Source of the DNA: Arthrobacter sp. 9AX
GTDB lineage: Bacteria; Actinomycetota; Actinomycetes; Actinomycetales; Micrococcaceae
Reading direction: 5' to 3'
NCBI RefSeq assembly: GCF_902506095.1
Contig: NZ_LR733293.1
Span: 3,718,264 to 3,782,263 of the forward strand
DNA: 64,000 bases
The position numbers and the translations under genes were made by a program. Below are positions 8,809 to 16,855 of the stretch, piece after piece (positions within the stretch are counted from its first letter, which is position 1; each line of letters begins with the position of its first letter). The notes below the pieces were generated by a model. The model was not told where the DNA came from and made no database searches. It saw nothing but the letters and a program-made list of their open reading frames with translations.

Positions 8809-10443
8809 CTATCCGGCGGCGGGAATCAGGAAGCCGTCACGGACCAGGTTGGCCACTTCGGCGAGCAGACCGCTCCGGAACGTGCCGCCGTCGAACCCCT
8901 CGTCCCCGCCCAGCAGGGCCTCCAGCGCTCCGGCTATCTGGCCCGCAGTGAGGTCGCCGTCGCAGGCCGAGACAAACCCGGCGAGCTCCGTGCTGAGCAG
9001 GTTGGTCCGGCGCAGGCCGGCACCCTGTCGCAGCAGGATCACGCCCGGGTGCTCGGCGCCCGGACGCTGGTGGCGCTCTTCGGTGACGTCCTCCGCCACG
9101 AGCAGGTGCGCGTCCCCGATGCTGTTGGCGGCGAGCCAGTCCAGGCGTTCCAGCGCCGCGCCCAGGTGCGGGCCGATGGGCTGCTCGATGGGGTAGGTGA
9201 TTTCCTCGAACCGGTTGAAGGCCTGCGCCGGCGGAACGGGCCGGCGCAGCAGCAGCATGCCGAAGCCGATCCCCGCGACGTTCCTGGATTCGAAGTCTGC
9301 AAGGTACGCCTCATACGCGTCCCGGTAGTGGTCCCGGTCCCGGCCTTCGGAGGCGTCCCGCAGCCAGGTTTCGGCGTACTGCTCCGGGCTGACCAGCTCC
9401 CGCTGGATGAACCAGGCATCCACGCCGGCTCCTACCCAGGACTGCGGGCGCTCCTGCCAGGCAGCTCCGTCCGCCACCTCCCAGTTGCCGAGCATCTGGG
9501 CCGTCCCGCCCGGCGCCAGGACAGTCGGGAGCCCGGCCACGAGGGCGGCAACGATGCCGTCGCCCGGCAGGCCGCCGTCGCGGTACGTGAACTGTTCGGA
9601 GGCATCCTCCCCCGCGCTGCGGGGCGTGATGACGAAGGGCGGATTGGAGACCACCAGCCCGAAGTCCTCTCCGGCCACCGGTTCCAGCAGCGAGCCGAGG
9701 CGCAGGCTCACCCTGTCCTCCAGCCGGTCCGGGTCCACGCCCAGGGCCGGCGCGTTGAGCAGGATATTGAACCGGGTGAAAGCGAGCGCGCGTTCGGAAA
9801 TGTCCGTGGCCGTGACGTGTTCGCAGTGGTGCAGCAGGTGGAAGGCCTGGATGCCGCAGCCTGTGCCCAGGTCCAGTGCACGCGCTGTGTGCCGGCGGAA
9901 CGTGGTCTGCACCAGGGTGGTGGAGGCCTGGCCGATACCCAGGACGTGGTCGTGCCGGAGTACCCCTTCCTGCTGGTGGGCCGCGAGGTCGCTGGCCACC
10001 CAGAGTTCGGCACCGCCGCTGCCGTCCTCATTGGCGTCCCAGCCGTAGGGCCTCAGGTCGGCTTTGGCGGCCAGGAGCCCGGTGCCGGGAACGGGCTCCA
10101 CCAGCCCCAGCGCCAGGAGGCCTTCCGCGCGGATCCCCGGCAGGGCGTCGTCGAGCGTTTCTTCCGGCTGGGGCACGGCCAGGAGCCACAGGCGTACGAC
10201 GGCGGCAAGCGCCTTCGCGCCGTCGTCCCGCCGCACGGCGCGCCCGGCAACCAGCAGTGCGGGGATGGTCTGGTCCCGGTTCAGGGCGGTGTAGGCCGAT
10301 TCGCCCAGGAAACGGGCCACTCCGTCAAGGGTGTACTCCACAGCACGCAGGTCCGCGGCGAGGGCGCGCAGGAGGTCCGGAAGGTCGCTGCGGGGCGCAT
10401 CGGGGGTGTTGCCGGCGGTGAACTCGTATGGGGATTTAGGCAC
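8809..10443 (-). CDS. Class I SAM-dependent methyltransferase (HemK/PrmC-like)
   Basis: A 544-residue protein with an N-terminal helical region (1-180) and a Rossmann methyltransferase core. The SAM-binding motif I is ARALDLGTGCGIQAFHLL and motif IV is VVSNPPFVITPRS. The N/D-P-P-[FY] signature is typical of N5-glutamine and amino-group methyltransferases. The C-terminal 200 residues have no family I recognise beyond the actinobacterial versions of this protein. Substrate unknown. It reads toward topA with a 136-bp gap. Confidence 0.82.
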   Translation of the reverse strand: MPKSPYEFTAGNTPDAPRSDLPDLLRALAADLRAVEYTLDGVARFLGESAYTALNRDQTIPALLVAGRAVRRDDGAKALAAVVRLWLLAVPQPEETLDDALPGIRAEGLLALGLVEPVPGTGLLAAKADLRPYGWDANEDGSGGAELWVASDLAAHQQEGVLRHDHVLGIGQASTTLVQTTFRRHTARALDLGTGCGIQAFHLLHHCEHVTATDISERALAFTRFNILLNAPALGVDPDRLEDRVSLRLGSLLEPVAGEDFGLVVSNPPFVITPRSAGEDASEQFTYRDGGLPGDGIVAALVAGLPTVLAPGGTAQMLGNWEVADGAAWQERPQSWVGAGVDAWFIQRELVSPEQYAETWLRDASEGRDRDHYRDAYEAYLADFESRNVAGIGFGMLLLRRPVPPAQAFNRFEEITYPIEQPIGPHLGAALERLDWLAANSIGDAHLLVAEDVTEERHQRPGAEHPGVILLRQGAGLRRTNLLSTELAGFVSACDGDLTAGQIAGALEALLGGDEGFDGGTFRSGLLAEVANLVRDGFLIPAAG

Positions 10444-10517
10444 CGCTCAAGTTTAGTGCGGCTGATGCGGGCCGGTCGGCGGACTTCGCGGCCTGCCGGA
10501 CGGGGTAGCGTGGAGGC

Positions 10518-10994
10518 ATGCCAGCAACGCTTTCCGTCCTTCCGCGCGCCCGGAAGCAGCCCGCCAGCCCCAACCGCATCCCGTGCAAAGCCGCGGTACT
10601 GGCAGGCCTGGCCGCCGTTGCCTTGGCGGGGTGCTCGCCGGCGGTGTCGGTGGAGAACGCTGACGTGCCCGGGTGGCAGGCCACGGCGCTGCCGTCAGCT
10701 CCGGGGAGCGTGCTGGACGACGCCGGGAAAATCCTGGACCGGAACCGGATCATCCGCGAGGCGTCCAATGTCGCCGCCGGCCGCTACACCCTGACGGCAA
10801 CCTGCGAGGGCGGGGGAAAAGCGTTCTTCGCGGTATCGCTGGACGGGGCGGATGTGGTGGACGCCGGGGCCGCCTGCAACGGCAGCAGGGAGATCACCAG
10901 GATCACGCTGCCGCGGTCCGGGAAGCTGGAAATCAGCACCTCCAGCGTGGATGCCCCGCTCATCTACGCCTATCAGCTGACGCCGGCCGAATAG
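10518..10994 (+). CDS. Small lipoprotein with C-terminal beta-rich domain (paralogue of next gene)
   Basis: A 158-residue protein with a basic N terminus, a hydrophobic segment (AAVLAGLAAVALAGC) and a lipobox LAGC, so it is a probable membrane-anchored lipoprotein on the outer face. The mature part is about 120 residues. Its C-terminal region (RYTLTATCEGG...FFAVSLDG...YAYQLTPAE) aligns by eye with the end of the following gene. A GGAGG site precedes the ATG by 4 bases. No function is known. Confidence 0.72.
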   Translation: MPATLSVLPRARKQPASPNRIPCKAAVLAGLAAVALAGCSPAVSVENADVPGWQATALPSAPGSVLDDAGKILDRNRIIREASNVAAGRYTLTATCEGGGKAFFAVSLDGADVVDAGAACNGSREITRITLPRSGKLEISTSSVDAPLIYAYQLTPAE

Positions 10995-11032
10995 CTATGG
11001 CCCGCAGGGGCGTGCGGGCTTAAAGTCGGACT

Positions 11033-11602
11033 ATGCCCAGTGTGCGGAAATTCTCCGCGCCCAGTCCGGTGCGGACAGCCCCGGCGCCGCTGACACGAAA
11101 CCCTGCGGCCGCCGTCGTCCTCGGCCTTGTGCTCGCGGCAGGGCTGGCGTTGGGCGGCTGTGAATATACGTACGACGACGGGCGCTGGGCCGATTCCGCC
11201 GATGCCGGGCAGACAGTGGCCCCGGCGCCCGCATTCACCCGCGATCCGCTGCAGCGCGAGCCGGTCAGCGAAGCTGAACTTGGCGCCTGGGTGGCCCGCA
11301 CGCTGCCCGACACCGGCGACCCCGTAGTCCATGCCGCGGCGGGCCTGCTGGCAGCGGGCGAGGTGCGGACGGAGACGACCCCCGTCGTCGGCACGGGCAC
11401 CTATGCCCTGGCACTGACCTGCCGAAGCCAGCGGCGCGTGAATTTCACCGTACGGAGCGACGCGCTCACGCTGGTGGACCTCGGCCTGCGGTGCGGCATC
11501 AACCGGGAAAACGTCATCTACCTCTCGGCCGAAACCGCGCTCACCATCACCGTTGAGGCCAGGACAGGCGCCAATTACGCCTACCGGCTCCGGCTGCTGT
11601 GA
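11033..11602 (+). CDS. Lipoprotein, tandem paralogue of the preceding gene
   Basis: A 189-residue predicted lipoprotein: a hydrophobic stretch AAAVVLGLVLAAGLALGGC with lipobox LGGC, then a linker of about 75 residues. The last 70 residues (TYALALTCRSQ...VNFTVRSDA...NYAYRLRLL) share spacing, a cysteine pair and the terminal YAYxL motif with the upstream lipoprotein. The two genes are 38 bp apart and co-directional, consistent with a tandem duplication followed by divergence. Function unknown. Confidence 0.72.
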   Translation: MPSVRKFSAPSPVRTAPAPLTRNPAAAVVLGLVLAAGLALGGCEYTYDDGRWADSADAGQTVAPAPAFTRDPLQREPVSEAELGAWVARTLPDTGDPVVHAAAGLLAAGEVRTETTPVVGTGTYALALTCRSQRRVNFTVRSDALTLVDLGLRCGINRENVIYLSAETALTITVEARTGANYAYRLRLL

Positions 11603-11625
11603 TGGCTGCTGCCGTTTCGCCTGGC

Positions 11626-12531
11626 CTAGGCCGCGCCCTCAACGGCACAGCCTTCGGGGCAGCGCAGCGTTTCCGGGCTGGAAGCACAGTCGGCGCAGTA
11701 CAGGGTGAGCGTGCGGCAGCTCGGGTTGGAGCAGTTCTCGAATTTGCTGGTGGGGGCTGCGCAGCGGACGCACTGCCCGATGGTCTTGGCGTCCTCGCTG
11801 AATTCGAGGTGCATTCGCTTATCGAACACGTAGAGCGAGCCTTCCCAGAGTCCCTGGTCCTTGAAGGTTTCGCCGTAACGGACGATCCCGCCGTCCAGCT
11901 GGTACACCTCTTTAAAACCGCGGTTGACCATCAGGCTGGAGAGCACCTCACAGCGGATGCCGCCGGTGCAGTAGGTGACCACCGGTTTGTCCTTGAGGGC
12001 GTCGTACTTCCCGGACTCGAGTTCCTTGATGAAATCGTGAGTGGTGGCGACGTCGGGAACGATCGCGTCCTTGAAGCGGCCGATCTGTGCTTCGAAAGCG
12101 TTCCGGCCGTCGAAGAAGACCACCTCTTCGCCGCCTTGTTTCTTCGCGTCCACAAGTTCGTGCAGCTCTTCGGGCTTGAGGTGCGTGCCGCCGCCCACCA
12201 CGCCGTTGGCGTCCACCCTGAGCTCGCCCGGCGCGCCGAACGAGACGATCTCATCGCGCACCTTGACGCTGAGCCGCGGGAAGTCTTCCGCTCCGCCGTC
12301 GGACCACTTAACGTCGATACCGTGGAATCCCTTGTATTCGCGCGTCGTCTTGACGTACTGCTTCACCGCGCCGATCTCACCACCCACCGTGGCGTTGATG
12401 CCGTCCTTGGAAATCAGGATGCGGCCGGTCAGGCCCAGCTTTTCGCAGAGGGCACGCTGCCAGAGCCGCACGGCGTCGGGGTCGGTGATAGGGGTAAAGC
12501 CGTAAAAGAGGACAATCCGGTTCAAAGCCAC
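11626..12531 (-). CDS. trhO: tRNA uridine(34) hydroxylase (rhodanese-like TrhO)
   Basis: A 301-residue protein of the YceA/TrhO family, which hydroxylates U34 of certain tRNAs. It has the N-terminal UPF0176 domain ([15 protein letters not shown]...[12 protein letters not shown]) and a rhodanese domain with the catalytic loop [11 protein letters not shown]-terminal cysteine-rich tail (CVRCAAP...CSNPSCR...CADC) resembles a zinc ribbon. The start is the GTG at 12531, where family similarity begins; no strong ribosome site is visible. Confidence 0.88.
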   Translation of the reverse strand: MALNRIVLFYGFTPITDPDAVRLWQRALCEKLGLTGRILISKDGINATVGGEIGAVKQYVKTTREYKGFHGIDVKWSDGGAEDFPRLSVKVRDEIVSFGAPGELRVDANGVVGGGTHLKPEELHELVDAKKQGGEEVVFFDGRNAFEAQIGRFKDAIVPDVATTHDFIKELESGKYDALKDKPVVTYCTGGIRCEVLSSLMVNRGFKEVYQLDGGIVRYGETFKDQGLWEGSLYVFDKRMHLEFSEDAKTIGQCVRCAAPTSKFENCSNPSCRTLTLYCADCASSPETLRCPEGCAVEGAA

Positions 12532-12649
12532 GTATTTAAGGGTACCGGCTGGGATTCCTGCGGCCTGCCCCGCATCAGCCGCCCGCGGGCGCACGGAGGT
12601 GCCGCATCACAATTGCATAAGCACCTCGGTTCTGGCCCGCCTACCCCTG

Positions 12650-12676
12650 TTGCTTGTGAACGGCGTGCAATATTCT
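12650..12676 (+). promoter_or_regulatory. Candidate leaderless promoter for the GNAT gene
   Basis: A TATTCT hexamer (12671-12676) ends 6 bases before the ATG at 12683. A TTGCTT (12650-12655) lies 15 bases upstream, and no ribosome site is seen. Transcription from the A of ATG would give a leaderless mRNA, which is common in actinobacteria. This is inferred from spacing only. Confidence 0.35.
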
Positions 12677-12682
12677 CATCGC

Positions 12683-13375
12683 ATGAGCCCGGAAACCATG
12701 GTTAACGACATCACTGGCCTTCTCGACGTGTGGGTGGCCGGCTGGGCAGGTTGTCGCGGTTACCGGACATCCTCCGAAGGCCGCTTCCCCGCGGCTCTCC
12801 GGTCCGACACGTCCGGGGAGTGGGAATTCTTCGCCTCCGATCCCACGGATACGGAGTTCGCCGTGCTCGCAGCGAAGACGGCTGAAGTTCCGGCCAGGGT
12901 CCTCACCATCCTGACCAATGATCTGGCACGCTACTCGGAACTTGCCCGGCAGCACGGACTGAACGTGACGTCCAACTCGCAGGCTATGATGATCGTGGAC
13001 ATGGAAACCCAGGATGCAGAGGATCCCTGGCTTTCGGACGACGACCTTTCTCTCGCTACCTCCGAGCACGACGGTGTGCACTACGCGGAGGTCCGCTCCG
13101 GTGAAACCTTGGCTGCCAGCGGCCGGGTTTTTGTGGTGGGCGATACCGCGGTGTTCGACAAGATCATCACCGAACCGGCTTTCCAGCGGCGCGGCCTGGG
13201 CAGTTTCATCATGCGGGCACTGGCGGCGCAGGCGTTTGAGCATGACGTCCAGAGCGGGCTGCTGCTCGCGTCCCGTGATGGCCAGAAGCTCTACTCACAC
13301 CTTGGCTGGACCACCGTTTCCCGCGTGCTGATGCTTTCGGCCTCCCATGACGGGTCCGACCTTTCCCTGAGCTGA
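12683..13375 (+). CDS. GNAT-family N-acetyltransferase
   Basis: A 230-residue protein. The C-terminal half holds the GNAT core: a beta-strand (GRVFVVGDTAVFDKIITEP), the acetyl-CoA pyrophosphate loop QRRGLGSFIMRAL (Q/R-x-x-G-x-G/A), and a terminal LYSHLGWTTVSRVL strand typical of the fold. The N-terminal 110 residues have no recognisable domain. The substrate cannot be predicted. It is divergent from trhO by 151 bp. The ATG at 12683 is chosen because it follows a promoter-like -10 and the upstream in-frame codons look non-coding. Confidence 0.8.
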   Translation: MSPETMVNDITGLLDVWVAGWAGCRGYRTSSEGRFPAALRSDTSGEWEFFASDPTDTEFAVLAAKTAEVPARVLTILTNDLARYSELARQHGLNVTSNSQAMMIVDMETQDAEDPWLSDDDLSLATSEHDGVHYAEVRSGETLAASGRVFVVGDTAVFDKIITEPAFQRRGLGSFIMRALAAQAFEHDVQSGLLLASRDGQKLYSHLGWTTVSRVLMLSASHDGSDLSLS

Positions 13376-13486
13376 GCGCCCGGCGGCACATCCCGGTCTG
13401 CGGTTTCGTTGTTCCCAGCGTTTTCATTGGTTCTCCCGACGGCGAACCCGGCTTGTCCGGCTCCCGGCGGGTGAAACAATATTGGG

Positions 13487-15862
13487 GTGAACCCCCATGA
13501 CTCCCTGATTCCCTTGCTGGGCCGCGGCCCGGACCCGGAACAGCTGCGTCATGTCCGCACCATTCCCGCCCGGGAGGCGGTGCACGAACCGTGGCCGTCG
13601 TGGGTCCACCCGGACCTGGTTGCCGCCTATGGTTCGCTCGGCGTCCGGCAGCCCTACCGGCACCAGGTTGAAGCCGCTGACATTGCCCACGGCGGCGAAC
13701 ATGTTGTGGTGGCCACCGGCACGGCGTCGGGGAAGTCGCTCGCCTACCAGTTGCCCGCGCTGGATGCGATCCACCGCTCCGAGCTTCGGGTTCTCGCCGA
13801 GCCCGGAAAGATTCACGACGACGGCGCTGTCACCCTTTATTTGTCCCCCACCAAAGCCCTGGCCGCCGACCAGCTGAACGCCATCCGGGCGTTGCAGCTG
13901 CCCACCGTGCGGGCAGAAACCTACGACGGCGACACGGACCCGGCGTCCCGGCGCTGGATCCGGGACCATGCCAATTTCATCCTGGCCAATCCGGACATGC
14001 TGCACTTCGGGATCCTTCCCAACCACGCCTGGTGGGCGGCGTTCTTTCGACGCCTCCGCTACGTGATCATTGACGAGGCGCACAGCTACCGCGGCGTCTT
14101 CGGCTCGCACGTGGCCAACCTGATGCGCCGGCTGCGGCGGATCTGCGCGTACTACGGTGCAGGTTCCACCTTCCCCGAGCCGGTGTTCATCGCCGCTTCG
14201 GCCACAGCGTCCGACCCCGACGTCTCCTTCGCCCGGCTCATCGGCGCCCCGGTCAAGGCAGTCGCGGAAGACGGTTCACCGCACGGTGCCACCACCGTGG
14301 CGTTCTGGGAACCGGCGCTGACCGAGCTCCGCGGCGAGAATGGTGCCAAGGAGCGGCGCACGGCCGTGGCCGAGACTTCGGACCTGCTGGCCAACCTGGT
14401 GTCAGCACACGTCCGCACCATTGCCTTCATCAAGTCGCGGCGCGGAGCAGAGACCATCTCCTCCATCACCAAACGCCTCCTGGACGAGGTGGACCCCAGC
14501 CTGCCGCAGCGGGTGGCTGCCTACCGGTCCGGGTACCTGCCCGAGGAACGCCGGGCCGTGGAGAAGGCCTTGCGTTCGGGCCGGCTGTTGGGTGTTTCGA
14601 GTACGTCTGCCCTGGAGTTGGGGATCGACATTTCCGGGCTGGATGCTGTCCTTGTGGCCGGCTGGCCGGGGACCAGGGCCTCGCTGTTCCAGCAGATCGG
14701 ACGGGCCGGCAGGGCAGGGCAGGACGCGATCGCTGCGTTTGTTGCCAGTGACGATCCGCTGGACACGTTCCTGGTGAACCATCCGGAAGCCATCTTCGAC
14801 GTCTCGGTGGAAGCCACCGTTTTCGACCCTGCCAACCCCTATGTGCTGGGCCCCCATCTCTGCGCTGCGGCCGCGGAACTGCCGCTGGGACCGGCCGAGC
14901 TGGACCTGTTCGGCACCACCGCCGAGCCGCTTCTGGACCGCCTGGTGGCGCAGGGCTATCTCCGGCGCCGCCCCGCCGGATGGTTCTGGACCCATTCCCA
15001 GAGTGCGGCAGCGATGGTGAACCTGCGCGCCGACGGTGGCGGGCCCGTCAGTATTGTTGATGCCGATACCGGCTCCCTCCTCGGAACGATGGACTCACCG
15101 CAGACCCACTACCAGGCACACACCGGCGCCGTGTACATCCATCAGGGCGACAGCTACGTGGTGGAGGACCTCAACGAGGACGACCACTGTGTGGTGGTCC
15201 GGCGCGCGAATCCCGACTACTACACCACCGCCCGGGACGTCACCCAGATCGAGGTGCTGGAAACCCAGCGCACCGCCAGGTGGGGTGACGTTTCCCTGCA
15301 CTTCGGCGACGTCAAGGTCACCACCCAGGTGGTGTCTTTCCAGCGCAAGGCCCTGATCTCCAATGAGATCCTCGGCGAGGAACCCCTCGACCTGGGTGCC
15401 CGGGAGCTGTTCACCAAGGCGGTGTGGTTTGTGGTGGACAACCGGTCCCTGACCGCCGCCGGCCTGATCGAAGCCCAGTTCCCCGGCGCCCTGCACGCCG
15501 CCGAGCACGCAGCAATCGGCCTGCTTCCGCTGGTGGCTTCGAGTGACCGGTGGGACATCGGAGGCGTTTCCACTGCCCTGCACGCCGACACCGGGGTGCC
15601 CACCATTTTTGTGTATGACGGGCACCCTGGCGGGGCAGGCTTCGCGGAGCGCGGTTTCGACAAGGCGAAGGTCTGGCTGGCAGCGACGCGCGATGCCATC
15701 AAAGCCTGCGAGTGCGAATCCGGCTGTCCTTCCTGCGTGCAGTCTCCCAAGTGCGGTAACAAGAACAACCCCCTGGACAAGCCCGCGGCGGTCACCTTGC
15801 TGGATGTCCTGCTGAGGGATGCCACCGAGGCGACCGCCGAGAGTGTGGAAGCCCAGCGCTGA
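13487..15862 (+). CDS. DEAD/DEAH-box helicase with DUF1998 zinc region (helicase/secretion neighbourhood)
   Basis: A 791-residue superfamily 2 helicase. Motif I is VVATGTASGKSLAYQLPA, motif II is YVIIDEAHSYRG (DEAH), motif III is AASATASDP and motif VI is QQIGRAGRAGQ. The C-terminal DUF1998-type cysteine cluster reads CECESGCPSCVQSPKCGN. This is the architecture of the Hrq1/MrfA group implicated in DNA repair. Such a helicase is known to sit next to the Tad-like secretion/pilus genes in many actinobacteria (the helicase/secretion neighbourhood), and here it converges on that locus. The start is the GTG at 13487. Confidence 0.9.
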   Translation: MNPHDSLIPLLGRGPDPEQLRHVRTIPAREAVHEPWPSWVHPDLVAAYGSLGVRQPYRHQVEAADIAHGGEHVVVATGTASGKSLAYQLPALDAIHRSELRVLAEPGKIHDDGAVTLYLSPTKALAADQLNAIRALQLPTVRAETYDGDTDPASRRWIRDHANFILANPDMLHFGILPNHAWWAAFFRRLRYVIIDEAHSYRGVFGSHVANLMRRLRRICAYYGAGSTFPEPVFIAASATASDPDVSFARLIGAPVKAVAEDGSPHGATTVAFWEPALTELRGENGAKERRTAVAETSDLLANLVSAHVRTIAFIKSRRGAETISSITKRLLDEVDPSLPQRVAAYRSGYLPEERRAVEKALRSGRLLGVSSTSALELGIDISGLDAVLVAGWPGTRASLFQQIGRAGRAGQDAIAAFVASDDPLDTFLVNHPEAIFDVSVEATVFDPANPYVLGPHLCAAAAELPLGPAELDLFGTTAEPLLDRLVAQGYLRRRPAGWFWTHSQSAAAMVNLRADGGGPVSIVDADTGSLLGTMDSPQTHYQAHTGAVYIHQGDSYVVEDLNEDDHCVVVRRANPDYYTTARDVTQIEVLETQRTARWGDVSLHFGDVKVTTQVVSFQRKALISNEILGEEPLDLGARELFTKAVWFVVDNRSLTAAGLIEAQFPGALHAAEHAAIGLLPLVASSDRWDIGGVSTALHADTGVPTIFVYDGHPGGAGFAERGFDKAKVWLAATRDAIKACECESGCPSCVQSPKCGNKNNPLDKPAAVTLLDVLLRDATEATAESVEAQR

Positions 15863-15881
15863 CGCCAGCTCTTCCTCCTGC

Positions 15882-16247
15882 TCAGGGTGGAGGTCCGGCG
15901 CGGGCACGGCCGCGCGCCGCGCCGAGCGCGGTCGGCTCGATCAGTTCCGTCCGGACTTCCACTGTCTGCCCGGTACCCTCGGAGCAGCTGACGACCATGG
16001 CGGCATGACGCGCCGCGACTTCCGCTGCCACATTGCACGGCTCGCCATCGGTGACCCCGCGCAGGGCGTCCGCAGCGGCGAGTGCCGCAAGGTCAGCGGC
16101 GGCTGCGGCCCTGCTGGCCAGCACGGCAGACTGCGCCAGGAGCAACAGCAGCGCCATGGCCGTCATCACCACCAAAGCCAGCCCGGCCGCCAGGACTGTG
16201 CCCGAGCCACGCTCCGGGCCGTCCCGGGCATGACCCCGCCCGATCAT
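15882..16247 (-). CDS. TadG-like/TadE-like pseudopilin-type membrane protein of the Tad locus
   Basis: A 121-residue protein with one N-terminal membrane segment (GSGTVLAAGLALVVMTAMALLLLLAQ), then an Ala-rich helix and a short C-terminal domain with two cysteines. This is the Rv3654c-type helicase/secretion-neighbourhood TadE-like protein. The ATG at 16247 overlaps the upstream tadE stop as ATGA, so translation is coupled. It would act in the cytoplasmic membrane as a minor pilin or assembly component. It converges on the helicase gene with 19 bp between. Confidence 0.8.
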   Translation of the reverse strand: MIGRGHARDGPERGSGTVLAAGLALVVMTAMALLLLLAQSAVLASRAAAAADLAALAAADALRGVTDGEPCNVAAEVAARHAAMVVSCSEGTGQTVEVRTELIEPTALGAARGRARAGPPP

Positions 16248-16729
16248 GCGTTGCCTGCCACAGACCGGCATGCCAGCGGAACTGCACCGCGAAATGCTGC
16301 CCGTACGCTATCCGGAAGTTCGGCCGGAACTGCTGCCGGAATGGCCGCGCCCTCCGCAGGCGTCTCGCTGCGGGTGGAGGCGCGGGCCGTCAGCGTCCAG
16401 GGGATTGATGCCCCCAGCGGTCCCCCGACGCGGTCCGTCACGGTGACGCTCAGCCATTCTCCGTCCGCTGCAACGGCGGCGGACGCCGATGCCCCCGAAA
16501 GGGTGCGGACGATCCTCTCCACGGCGGCAGAATCGTCGCCGCGGGCCAGGGCCCGGGCGCCTGCCCGGGCTCCTTCCTCCAGCCGCAACTGGGTGACACC
16601 GGCGGCGGCGCCGGAGAGCAGCATGGCCAGGAGGAGCACAACGGCAGGCAGCGTCACGGCAAACTCTGCTGTGACAGCGCCCTGGTCTCTCGCCCGCCGC
16701 AGGCGCACTGCAGCCGGCACACCCGTCAT
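16244..16729 (-). CDS. tadE: TadE-like minor pilin / pilus assembly protein
   Basis: A 161-residue protein. It has a short basic leader, the prepilin-like stretch RDQGAVTAEFAVTLPAVVLLLAMLL (G followed by E at +5 in the TadE manner) and a periplasmic-side domain. TadE-family proteins are processed by the Tad prepilin peptidase and needed for pilus assembly. The ATG overlaps the TGA of the broken pilin gene as ATGA. Its translation is therefore normally coupled to the pilin, and the insertion upstream probably cuts it off from the native promoter. Confidence 0.85.
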   Translation of the reverse strand: MTGVPAAVRLRRARDQGAVTAEFAVTLPAVVLLLAMLLSGAAAGVTQLRLEEGARAGARALARGDDSAAVERIVRTLSGASASAAVAADGEWLSVTVTDRVGGPLGASIPWTLTARASTRSETPAEGAAIPAAVPAELPDSVRAAFRGAVPLACRSVAGNA

Positions 16730-16830
16730 GGCAATGCCAGCGCCGTGCGGATCAGGTTCAGCAGGAAGCCGCGCACTTCCTCGCTGCGGAGGATGAATAC
16801 CAGCAGCCCCGCGAAGCCTACGGCCGCCAG
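16726..16830 (-). pseudogene. 3' fragment of interrupted DUF4244 / Flp-pilin-like gene
   Basis: These 35 codons read L-AAVGFAGLLVFILRS-EEVRGFLLNLIRTALALP-stop, the hydrophobic C-terminal half of the DUF4244 pilin-like protein. The N-terminal half lies 9.2 kb away at 26,051-26,297. The CTG codon at 16,830 and the CTG codon at 26,054 are in the same reading frame. Joining them gives a 115-residue protein with the mature start GMATAEYAIATLAAVGFAGLL. Upstream of 16,830 the frame runs into element DNA and has no pilin sequence. The fragment still overlaps tadE by ATGA. Confidence 0.85.
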
Positions 16831-16855
16831 GGGAGCCGTCCTGCTGGGTCCGCTA
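16813..16855. other. attL-type junction of the integrated element (integrase side)
   Basis: Chromosomal pilin sequence (16,813-16,826) meets element DNA (16,831 onward) at a CCAG (minus strand CTGG, 16,827-16,830). The element-side arm, GGAGCCGTCCTGCTGGGTC at 16,832-16,850, is an imperfect inverted copy of the arm at the other end. The integrase stop codon (16,853) lies just beyond the arm. An integrase gene abutting its own att site is the usual arrangement. Confidence 0.8.
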
